Positions 1-6,727 of a stretch of DNA of 16,019 nt are shown here, piece after piece (position 1 is the first letter of the stretch; every line of letters begins with the position of its first letter). The stretch covers positions 1 through 16,019 of the forward strand of contig DASXLD010000109.1 in NCBI GenBank assembly GCA_036496385.1, given 5' to 3'. The stretch is from Schlegelella_A sp036496385 (GTDB taxonomy: Bacteria; Pseudomonadota; Gammaproteobacteria; Burkholderiales; Burkholderiaceae_C). The notes under the pieces were generated by a model, which was given only the letters and a program-made list of their open reading frames with translations, ran no database searches and was not told the DNA's origin. The position numbers and the translations under genes were made by a program.

Positions 1-52
1 AGGAGTAGATTCGTCGCCGGCGCGCTGCCATGGTTCGGCGCGTGCCGAGACG

Positions 53-628
53 ATGCCCGATCATTCCCGCTTCGTTCCCGTTCGCGGCCTGCACCACTTC
101 GCCTGGCGTTGCCGGGACTGCGAGGAGACGCGCGCGTTCTATGAAGACCTCCTCGGCCTGCCGCTCGTCCACGTCATCCGCGCCGACACCGTGCCGAGCA
201 CCGGCGAGCACTGTCCGTACGTGCACGTCTTCTTCCGCCTCGCCGACGGCTCGCACCTCGCGTTCTTCGACCTCGGCGACGACGTCACCGCCGCGCCGTC
301 GTCGAACACGCCGGCGTGGGTCAACCACATCGCGTTGCGCGTCGACTCGCTCGCTGCCTTGCGCGCCGCGAAGGCCCGCCTCGAGGCCGCCGGCGTCGAG
401 GTGCTCGGCATCACCGACCACGAGATCATCGAGTCGATCTACTTCTTCGACCCGAACGGGCTGCGTCTCGAGCTGACGGTGCCGACCGCGAGCGCCGAGA
501 CGACGGCGCGCCACGAGCGCGAGGCGCACGCCGCCGTCGAGGCGTGGACGCGCGAGAAGCGCGAGCGCCTCGGCGGGGCACGAGCGGCCGCAAGCGGCGA
601 AGCCTCGAAGCGGGCCCCGGATGCCTGA
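53..628 (+). CDS. VOC (glyoxalase/extradiol dioxygenase fold) family protein
   Basis: The 191-residue protein shows two vicinal-oxygen-chelate half-modules. The first starts at GLHHFAW (residues 12-18) and continues through FYEDLLGLPL. The second starts at VNHIALRV (90-97) and ends with FFDPNGLRLEL (131-141). His15, His92 and Glu140 sit at the usual metal-ligand positions of the fold, which fits a divalent-metal lyase, isomerase or ring-cleaving dioxygenase. The last 45 residues are a charged, Arg/Ala-rich tail outside the fold. No good ribosome binding site precedes the ATG; the start was chosen because the fold begins about 10 residues after it. The stop overlaps the start of the hydrolase gene by 8 bases, so this is the first visible gene of a four-gene operon with an alpha/beta hydrolase and a flavin monooxygenase. 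The fold is clear; the reaction is not known. Confidence 0.85.
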   Translation: MPDHSRFVPVRGLHHFAWRCRDCEETRAFYEDLLGLPLVHVIRADTVPSTGEHCPYVHVFFRLADGSHLAFFDLGDDVTAAPSSNTPAWVNHIALRVDSLAALRAAKARLEAAGVEVLGITDHEIIESIYFFDPNGLRLELTVPTASAETTARHEREAHAAVEAWTREKRERLGGARAAASGEASKRAPDA

Positions 629-1793
629 AGGACGCGAGCGCCGGCTGGCGGCGATCGACGTGCAGCCAGGCGCGGCGATGGAGAGCCAGTCGGGGCTGCA
701 GATGATGCGGCCGCGCATCTACGGCGCGTACGAGGAGGGCTCGGCAGTCAGGGTCGGTGGCCGCGCGCGCCGCGTCGGTGCGATCGTCATGCATCCGACC
801 AGCAACTTCATGGGCCACTATCTGATCGGCCCGCTCGCCGATCGTGGCATCACCTGCCTCGGCCTCAACTCGCGCTTTGCCGGCAACGACACCGTGCTCG
901 TCGTCGAGCGCGTCCTCCAGGATCTCGGCGCCGGCGTCAAGTTCATGCGCGAAGCGCTCGGCTGCGAGCGCGTCGTCCTGGTCGGCAACTCGGGCGGCGC
1001 CGCGCTCGCCGCGTACTACCAGGCCGAGGCCGAGCGCTTCACGGCCGCGACGCTGGTCGACGGCGATCCGTCGGGGCTCGTCGCCGCCGACCTGTCGCCG
1101 GTCGACGGCATCGCGCTCTGCGCCGCGCACGAGGGGCGCTCGCACTTGCTGCTGCGCTGGATCGACCCGTCGGTCGTCGACGAGCACGACGCGTCGTCGA
1201 CCGACCCGGCGCTCGACATGTACGACCCGGCCCACTGGGCCGACGGCGGCGGCGCGCCAACGCGCTATCGCCCCGAGTTCCTGGCCCGCTTCCAGGCCGC
1301 GCAGCGCGCCCGCCGCGACCGCATCGAGGAGCGCGTCCGCGACCGTCTCGCCGCGCTGCGCGCGACGCCCGGCGCGCCGCGCGACGAGTCGTTCATCGTT
1401 CACCGCACCCACGCCGACCCGCGCTGCCTCGACCTCACGCTCGATCCGAACGACCGCCGCCCCGGCAGCGTCTGGGGCGATGCGCGCGCGGTGAACTACA
1501 GCGCCAACGCGATGGGCCGGACGACGTCGCTGACTGCGTTCCTGTCGCAGTGGTCGTCGGCGTCGCGCGCCGGCGGCCCGGAGAACCTCGCCCGCACGTC
1601 GCTGCCGGCCCTCCTTCTCACGTACACCGCCGACCAGAGCACGTTCCCGAGCACGCGCGACGCCTGGCTCGCCGCGGCGCCGGGAAGGATCACCAACGTC
1701 GACATCGTCGGCGGCGACCACTACCTCGGCGGCCGCCCCGACCTGCAGTTGCGGGTCGCCGACGAGATCGCGGCCTTCGCGGCGGCGCTATGA
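621..1793 (+). CDS. Alpha/beta hydrolase with large lid insertion
   Basis: The 390-residue protein carries the nucleophile elbow GNSGG (122-126, Ser124) after a hydrophobic strand, RVVLVGNSGG. A C-terminal GGDHY places the likely catalytic His at 367, and Asp338 in LLLTYTADQ is the likely acid. About 210 residues separate the nucleophile from the acid. That is far more than in compact meta-cleavage-product hydrolases of about 280 residues, so a large cap domain is likely. The gene overlaps the VOC gene by 8 bases and the flavin monooxygenase gene by 4 bases (ATGA), indicating translational coupling. The start is uncertain: ATG at 678 (residue 20) or the two ATGs near residue 28 are alternatives, since the first 30 residues look unstructured. 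The context suggests ester, lactone or C-C hydrolysis in a degradation route; this is inference. Confidence 0.82.
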   Translation: MPEGRERRLAAIDVQPGAAMESQSGLQMMRPRIYGAYEEGSAVRVGGRARRVGAIVMHPTSNFMGHYLIGPLADRGITCLGLNSRFAGNDTVLVVERVLQDLGAGVKFMREALGCERVVLVGNSGGAALAAYYQAEAERFTAATLVDGDPSGLVAADLSPVDGIALCAAHEGRSHLLLRWIDPSVVDEHDASSTDPALDMYDPAHWADGGGAPTRYRPEFLARFQAAQRARRDRIEERVRDRLAALRATPGAPRDESFIVHRTHADPRCLDLTLDPNDRRPGSVWGDARAVNYSANAMGRTTSLTAFLSQWSSASRAGGPENLARTSLPALLLTYTADQSTFPSTRDAWLAAAPGRITNVDIVGGDHYLGGRPDLQLRVADEIAAFAAAL

Positions 1794-3421
1794 CGAACGT
1801 CGTCATGGCCGCCGCGGAAGTCTGGAAGTTCGCGCCGGCATACGAGCTGCCGAGCTGGCCGTTCGTCGCCCCGCCGGATCTCGGCGCGGCGAGGCGCAGC
1901 CGCTATCCCGTCGTCATCGCCGGCGGCGGCCTTTCGGGCCTGACGCTCGCCTGCGACCTGCTGCTGCGCGGCGTCCCCGTCATCGTCCTCGACGAGGACG
2001 ATACGGTCGGCGTCCGCGGCGCGTCGTCGCGCGGCATCTGCTACGCGCAAAAGAGCCTCGAGATCTTCGCGACGCTCGGCATCTACGAGAGGATCCGCGC
2101 CAAGGGGATCACCTGGTCGGTCGGCCGCACGTTCTCGGGCACCGACGAGCTCTACTCGTTCAACCTCGACGACGAGAGCTGCTCCGAGCAACCGCCGTTC
2201 ATCAACCTGCAGCAGTTCTATCTCGAGTGGTTCCTGGTCGATCGCATCCGCGAGCTCGATCCCGCCGCGATCCGCTGGAAGAACGCGGTCCGCCGGGTCG
2301 AGAACAAGGGCGATCGGGCGCTGGTCGAGATCGAGACACCGGCCGGCAGCTACGCGCTCGAAGCCGACTGGCTGGTCGACGCGACCGGCGCCAACAGCCG
2401 GATCCGCGATGCGCTCGGCCTCGACGCGCACGCGTCGCGGCACACCGACCGCTGGTGCATCAGCGACGTTCGCTTCAAGAAGCCGCTGCCGGTCGAGCGC
2501 TGGACCTGGATCGACGCGCCGTTCAACGAAGGCCGCGGCGTCTGGCAGCACCTGATGGCCGACGCCGTCTGGCGGCTCGACTACCAGATGGACGAGCACG
2601 CCGACCCCGAGTCGATCAGCAAACCCGAGGTCGCCGGCGAGCGGCTGCGCGCGCAGCTCGGCCCCGACGTCGAGTTCGAGTTCGTCTGGATCGGGCCCTA
2701 CCAGTATCGCGACCACCTGCTCGAGACGTTTCGCGTCGGCCGGACGATCTTCGTCGGCGACGCTGCGCACGTCGTCTGCCCGTTCGGGGCGCGCGGCGGC
2801 AACAACGGCATCCAGGACGCCGGCAACCTCGGCTGGAAGCTCGCCCTCGTCGCCGAGGGCAAGGCAGGCGAATCGCTCGTCGACAGCTATAGCGCCGAGC
2901 GCCATGCCGCCGCAGTCGAGAACCTGCGCGTGACGAGCCGCACGGCGCGCTTCCTCGCGCCGCGCAGCAGCGCCGAGCATCGGCTGCGGCGTGCCGTCGT
3001 CGCCCTGGCGCGCACGCATGCGTTCGCGCGCAAGCTCGCCAACACCGGCCGGATGGCGCAGGCGAACGACTATCCGCCGTCGCCGTGGGCGCCCGAGGGC
3101 GCACGCTCGCTGCAGAACGTCGCTCTCGGCAAGACGACGGTGGCGCACCTGCTTGCCGGCGAGACCCGCTTCCTCGGTCTCTGGGTCGGCGCCGCCGAGG
3201 CCGAGATCGCCGCGCTCGGCGACCTCATGCGCCGGCTGCCGATCGCCGTTCACGCCGCCGACGTCGACGGCGCCCTCGCCCGCCACCTCGGCGTCGCTCG
3301 TGGCACGCTCGTGCTCGTGCGGCCCGATGCCTACGTCGCCGTGACGATCGAGGCGCCGTCGGCGGCGCGTGTCGAGGCGGCGCTGCGCCGTGCGCTCGCG
3401 CTCGAGGAGGAGACGCGATGA
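1790..3421 (+). CDS. FAD-dependent monooxygenase (group A aromatic hydroxylase type)
   Basis: The 543-residue protein has the FAD-binding dinucleotide motif GGGLSG (45-50), ending in an acidic strand (VLDEDD, 66-71). A middle motif, LVDATGANS, lies around Asp197, and the flavin-phosphate motif GDAAH (323-327) is followed by FGARGGNNGIQDAGNLGWKL. This is the order seen in PheA/MhpA-type flavoprotein hydroxylases, which use NAD(P)H and O2 to hydroxylate aromatic substrates. A stretch of about 40 residues precedes the FAD motif, and from memory this is typical of the subfamily that pairs with DUF2783. The C-terminus ends in a degenerate thioredoxin-like domain (LVRPDAYVAV). The ATG overlaps the hydrolase stop as ATGA and the stop overlaps the DUF2783 start in the same way. 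The reading frame runs open upstream of this ATG, but that part only shadows the hydrolase gene. The substrate cannot be predicted. Confidence 0.9.
   Translation: MTNVVMAAAEVWKFAPAYELPSWPFVAPPDLGAARRSRYPVVIAGGGLSGLTLACDLLLRGVPVIVLDEDDTVGVRGASSRGICYAQKSLEIFATLGIYERIRAKGITWSVGRTFSGTDELYSFNLDDESCSEQPPFINLQQFYLEWFLVDRIRELDPAAIRWKNAVRRVENKGDRALVEIETPAGSYALEADWLVDATGANSRIRDALGLDAHASRHTDRWCISDVRFKKPLPVERWTWIDAPFNEGRGVWQHLMADAVWRLDYQMDEHADPESISKPEVAGERLRAQLGPDVEFEFVWIGPYQYRDHLLETFRVGRTIFVGDAAHVVCPFGARGGNNGIQDAGNLGWKLALVAEGKAGESLVDSYSAERHAAAVENLRVTSRTARFLAPRSSAEHRLRRAVVALARTHAFARKLANTGRMAQANDYPPSPWAPEGARSLQNVALGKTTVAHLLAGETRFLGLWVGAAEAEIAALGDLMRRLPIAVHAADVDGALARHLGVARGTLVLVRPDAYVAVTIEAPSAARVEAALRRALALEEETR
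3405..3410 (+). promoter_or_regulatory. Strong ribosome binding site of the DUF2783 gene
   Basis: A perfect AGGAGG lies seven bases before the ATG at 3418, inside the last codons of the flavin monooxygenase gene. It is the best Shine-Dalgarno sequence in this operon and supports the 62-residue reading frame being translated. Confidence 0.75.
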
Positions 3422-3606
3422 AGAGCGAGCCGAACATCGCCGACGCCGACGCCTTCTACGAGGCATGGGTCCACGCCCACGAAGGCCTCTCGGACGCCGA
3501 GAGCGCCGACCTCGACGCCCGGCTCGTCCTCCTGCTCGCCAACCAGGTCGGCGAGCTGCAGGTGCTGCTCGACTGCATCGCGGCGGCGCGGCGCGCCGAC
3601 GGCTGA
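3418..3606 (+). CDS. DUF2783 family small protein
   Basis: The 62-residue acidic protein matches my recollection of DUF2783: a PNIADADAFYEAWVHAHEGL start, then a helical segment with DARLVLLLANQVGELQVL. Members are about 60 residues long and commonly sit directly beside group A FAD monooxygenases, as here. It has no cysteines pairing as metal ligands apart from a single Cys55, no signal peptide and no membrane segment, so it is probably a small cytosolic helical protein. The start is fixed by a perfect AGGAGG and by the ATGA overlap with the monooxygenase stop. Its function is unknown. Constant pairing suggests it binds or stabilises the monooxygenase, but that is inference. It is the last gene of the operon; a 144-base gap follows. 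Confidence 0.85.
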   Translation: MKSEPNIADADAFYEAWVHAHEGLSDAESADLDARLVLLLANQVGELQVLLDCIAAARRADG

Positions 3607-3750
3607 AGCGACCGGCGGCCGCTGCAGCGCCGCGAGCGGCACGTCTTCATCGCCTCGCCACGACGGCTTCTCGCGTCCTTCATCGCCGCTGCGCAGGCGG
3701 CCGCGACAGTGCTCTCACCGCGGCATGGGGTCGCGACGGGGAGAACGGTC
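3607..3750 (+). other. Intergenic region between the monooxygenase operon and the SPFH gene
   Basis: This 144-base gap is one of the two longest in the window and presumably ends the first operon and starts the second. An imperfect GC inverted repeat (CGGC, GCTG/CAGC, GCCG) lies at 3616-3632 soon after the DUF2783 stop, but it has no proper loop and no T-run, so I do not call it a terminator. I see no convincing -35/-10 pair. A GGGGAG at 3738-3743, seven bases before the ATG at 3751, is the ribosome binding site that decides the SPFH start. Confidence 0.5.
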
Positions 3751-5076
3751 ATGTGGCAGGAACGCTTGAAGAGCTGGTTCGAAACGCTCCGCGCGCGCTT
3801 CGCGAGGAAGCGTCCCGAACCGAGTCCGCGCGAGGACGGCGGCCTCGACAGCGACTACGAGACGATCGTCGTCGGCGATCGCCGCCCGATCGATCTGCGC
3901 CGCTCGGCGCTGCCGGTCCTGATCGTCGTGATCGCCGTCGCCTCGACCGCCGCGCTCGTGCTGCGGCCGCCGCTGCAGGCGGTCGGTCGCGGCGAGGTCG
4001 GCGTGCGCACGAACCATCTGACCGGCAGCATCAGCGAGTGGGGCGAGGGCAGCGTCTTCGTGCTGCCGGGACTGCAGCAGATGCGCGTCTTTGCGCTCCA
4101 CGACCAGACCTGGCGTGCGACCCGGATGACCAGCGCCGAAGGTCCGGCACCGCTGCAATCGGTCGAAGGTCTTTCGCTCGGCGCCGACCTCACCGTGCGC
4201 TACGCGATCGATCGACTCAAGGTCGCCGCGCTCGTGAAGAGCCTGCCCGACAACGTCGCCGACGAGATCGTCGAGCCGGCGGCCGAAGGCGTCGTCTACA
4301 AGGTGTTTGCCCGCTACACGGTGCGCGAGATCTTCTCGACCAAGCGCGCCGAGATCCAGGCGGCGATCGAGGCCGAGCTGAAGCCGCGCCTGGCCGTCGA
4401 CGGCATCGTCCTGCGCAACGTGCAGATCGGCAAGATCGATCTGCCGCCCGACTATCGGCGCGGCATGGAGCGCCTGCTCGCCGAGGAGCTCGCCGGCGAG
4501 AAGATGAAGTACACGCTCGATCTCAAGGAAAAGCAGGTCAGGGAGACCGAGCTGAGCGCGCAGGCCGAGAAGGTGCGCCGCGAGATCGGCGCCGAGGCCG
4601 CGGCGCGCGAGCAGGTGATCGCCGCCAAGGCGCAGGAAGAGGCGATGAAGCACGTGCTGCCGTTCAAGCAGCGCCAGATCGAGCAGCGCCAGCTCGAGGC
4701 CGAGGCCGAGAAGGTGAGCCGCATCAAGGCCGCCGAGGCCGCTGCACAGGCGCGCCGCATCGAGGCGAGCGGCGAAGCCGAGGCACGGCAGAAGCTCGCC
4801 GACGCCGAGGTCTACCGGCTGGACAAGGTGGGCAAGTCGAACGCCGAGCAGATGGGCCGCGAAGGCGCGCTGCTGAGCCGCCATCCGCTGCTGATCCAGA
4901 AGACGATGGCCGACAAGCTCTCGGACAAGGTGCAGGTCATCATCGCCGCGCCGGGCACCGACGGCAGCTTCATCGGCGCCGGGCTGCTCGGCAGCCAGCG
5001 GCAGAGGGCGCTGGCGAGCGCGAGCGGTGACGCCGAGCAGCGCGCCGACGCCGCCGATGCCAAGGAGACACCGTGA
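3751..5076 (+). CDS. SPFH/band 7 (prohibitin-like) membrane-anchored protein
   Basis: The 441-residue protein has a short basic cytosolic N-terminus and one membrane helix at about residues 53-71 (ALPVLIVVIAVASTAALVL). An SPFH domain follows (about 75-250; VGRGEVGVRTN near its start, then RYAIDR and KRAEIQAAIEAELKPRL). After it comes a long charged coiled coil (about 250-375) rich in Glu, Ala, Lys and Arg with repeated AEAEKV and AEA patterns. Such proteins form ring or cage oligomers at membranes and scaffold proteases or microdomains. Because the coil follows an N-terminal anchor, most of the protein probably faces the periplasm, as in HflK/HflC, but topology is inferred. ATG 3751 is preferred over an in-frame ATG at 3709 because of the GGGGAG and because the extra residues look unstructured. 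The stop overlaps the next gene as GTGA. Confidence 0.88.
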   Translation: MWQERLKSWFETLRARFARKRPEPSPREDGGLDSDYETIVVGDRRPIDLRRSALPVLIVVIAVASTAALVLRPPLQAVGRGEVGVRTNHLTGSISEWGEGSVFVLPGLQQMRVFALHDQTWRATRMTSAEGPAPLQSVEGLSLGADLTVRYAIDRLKVAALVKSLPDNVADEIVEPAAEGVVYKVFARYTVREIFSTKRAEIQAAIEAELKPRLAVDGIVLRNVQIGKIDLPPDYRRGMERLLAEELAGEKMKYTLDLKEKQVRETELSAQAEKVRREIGAEAAAREQVIAAKAQEEAMKHVLPFKQRQIEQRQLEAEAEKVSRIKAAEAAAQARRIEASGEAEARQKLADAEVYRLDKVGKSNAEQMGREGALLSRHPLLIQKTMADKLSDKVQVIIAAPGTDGSFIGAGLLGSQRQRALASASGDAEQRADAADAKETP

Positions 5077-6641
5077 GCGGCAGCGCACGCGCTCTCGTGC
5101 GGACCGCCGCGAAGGCGGTGATCGCCGCGATCGCCGCGGCGGCGGCGACGGTCGCCGCTGCCGCGGCCGACGGTGCCCCGCGCGCCGACGTGGCGGCGAG
5201 CACGCCGACGCTGGCCATCGTCGTTCGCGACCAGACCGCGTTGCGCGCATCGCCTCATGCATCGGCGCAGCAGCTCGCGCTGCTCTGGCAGGGCGAGGTG
5301 CTCGAGGTGCGCGGCGAACGAATCGATCACCTCCAAGTCTGGGACCACGTCCGCGAGCGCGGCGGCTTCGTCGACGCCGGTCGGGTGAAGAAGACCACGC
5401 TCGCGGCCGTCGAGGCGCCCGAGCTGCTCGCATGGGTCCGCCTCGTCCGCGAGACGCCGGGCAGCGAGGCGCTCGGCATCGGCATCGCCGCGGCCTATCT
5501 GAAGGCGGCACCGGCCGACGCCTTGCGCGCCGCAGACGGCGCCGAAGCGTTCGACGCGATCGGCACGATGGCCGATCGGGTGGCTCATCGCGCATCGGCC
5601 GGCAGCGGCGCGTCGACGGGCGCGGCCCAGGGGCGGGCCGAGATCGCGCTCGCCGCGCACCTCGAAGCGGTCGCCCGCCATGGCGTCGCCTTCCGCAGCT
5701 TCGAGCGCGACGGCACGATGCGGATCTGCTACGAGGGCGACGCGTTTCGCCGTGTTCTCGCGAGCGCGGCTGCCGACAGAGTCCAGCGTGCACGCGCTGC
5801 GATCGCGCTGACGCGCCCGGACTGCATCGACCCAGCGCTGCCGGTGAGCGAGCGGCAGAGCCTCGATCTCTGGCGCGCCGACGTACTCGACCGCGTCGAC
5901 ACCGCGCGGCTGCCGCCGCTCTGGAAGGGCCGTGTCGCGATGCGTCGCGCCAGCGTCTGGAGTGCGCTCGCGTTCGAGCGTGCGCGTCGCGGCGACTCGG
6001 CGGCGGCGCAGCAGGCGGCCAGGCGCGCCGTGGCCGAGCTCGCCGACGTCAAGCACGACGAGCTGGCCGACGACGATGTCGCCGCCTGGCACGACGCCGC
6101 GATCGGCGTCGGCGCGTCGCGCTGGGCGGCGCTGCCGGCGCTCGCGGAGGCCTCGGCGCGGACCGTGCGCATCGTCACTCAATCGGGCGAGCCGGGCCAG
6201 ACATGCGTGCTCCTCGTCGCCGCCAAGGGCGACGCCGGCGCGCCGCTCGCCAGACGTTGCACGTACGGCGTCGTCTGGGCGGCGTCGGCGACCGTCAATC
6301 GCGAAGGCAACGCGCTCGCGATCGCGGTGCAGCCGATGGCGGCATGGCGCGAGCTGTGGCTCTTCACGCGCCAGGGCAAGGACTGGTCGTTGCAGGTGTT
6401 GCCGCCGTCGGCGGCTGCGCCCGGGCTCGGCTACGCCGAGTTCGCCGGCTGGGTGCCCGGCGGCAGGCAGGTGCTGGTCGTGCGCGAGTCGCGCAACGCC
6501 AAGGGCTTGAAGCGCAACTTCGAGGTCGTTCGCCTCGAGTCCCTCTCTACCGAGCGCCAGGCCGGCGATCCGTCGATCCTCGGGCCCTTCATGCGCTGGC
6601 AGGACCCGGGGTGGAAGCGCGAGACGGTGAGTCTGCGCTGA
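5073..6641 (+). CDS. Exported protein of unknown function with SH3-like module
   Basis: The 522-residue protein starts at GTG, preceded by AAGGAG at 5062-5067, and overlaps the SPFH stop as GTGA. The N-terminus is a signal peptide: Arg7, Arg10 and Lys14, then an Ala/Ile/Val stretch to about residue 32. Residues about 48-107 resemble a bacterial SH3-like domain (TALRASPHASAQQLALLWQG, then VWDHVRERGGFVDAGRV). The middle, about 110-360, is Ala-rich and helical, resembling TPR-like packing without a clear repeat. The C-terminal 150 residues look beta-rich (ELWLFTRQGKDWSLQVLPP, then GWVPGGRQVLVVRE), like one or two propeller blades. Four cysteines (219, 251, 378, 396) could form disulfides in the periplasm. 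I do not recognise a family. The tight coupling suggests it works with the SPFH protein at the cell envelope. Confidence 0.8.
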   Translation: MSGSARALVRTAAKAVIAAIAAAAATVAAAAADGAPRADVAASTPTLAIVVRDQTALRASPHASAQQLALLWQGEVLEVRGERIDHLQVWDHVRERGGFVDAGRVKKTTLAAVEAPELLAWVRLVRETPGSEALGIGIAAAYLKAAPADALRAADGAEAFDAIGTMADRVAHRASAGSGASTGAAQGRAEIALAAHLEAVARHGVAFRSFERDGTMRICYEGDAFRRVLASAAADRVQRARAAIALTRPDCIDPALPVSERQSLDLWRADVLDRVDTARLPPLWKGRVAMRRASVWSALAFERARRGDSAAAQQAARRAVAELADVKHDELADDDVAAWHDAAIGVGASRWAALPALAEASARTVRIVTQSGEPGQTCVLLVAAKGDAGAPLARRCTYGVVWAASATVNREGNALAIAVQPMAAWRELWLFTRQGKDWSLQVLPPSAAAPGLGYAEFAGWVPGGRQVLVVRESRNAKGLKRNFEVVRLESLSTERQAGDPSILGPFMRWQDPGWKRETVSLR

Positions 6642-6727
6642 GCGCGGGGTTCGCCGTCGCCGGCAGCCGGCCAGGAGCGTTCCGCGCTAGGCTAGGGGCG
6701 AATTCAGAACTCAGTGGAGACGACACC

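Noticed and set aside
1..8. Possible end of an upstream gene (GAG TAG at 3-8)
   Set aside because: Eight bases are too few to tell a real stop codon from chance.
1721..3466. Long open frame on the minus strand opposite the flavin monooxygenase (581 residues)
   Set aside because: Composition is Arg/Ala/Asp-rich with no domain or strand pattern. It mirrors the codon bias of the plus-strand gene, as expected in very GC-rich DNA.
3616..3632. GC inverted repeat after the DUF2783 gene as a terminator
   Set aside because: The centre is a palindrome with no loop and there is no T-run; such repeats are frequent by chance at this GC content.
3715..5793. Minus-strand open frame of 692 residues opposite the SPFH gene
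   Set aside because: The SPFH frame has clear domain structure, a ribosome binding site and coupling to its neighbours. The antisense frame has low-complexity Arg/Leu/Gly content and spans a gene boundary.
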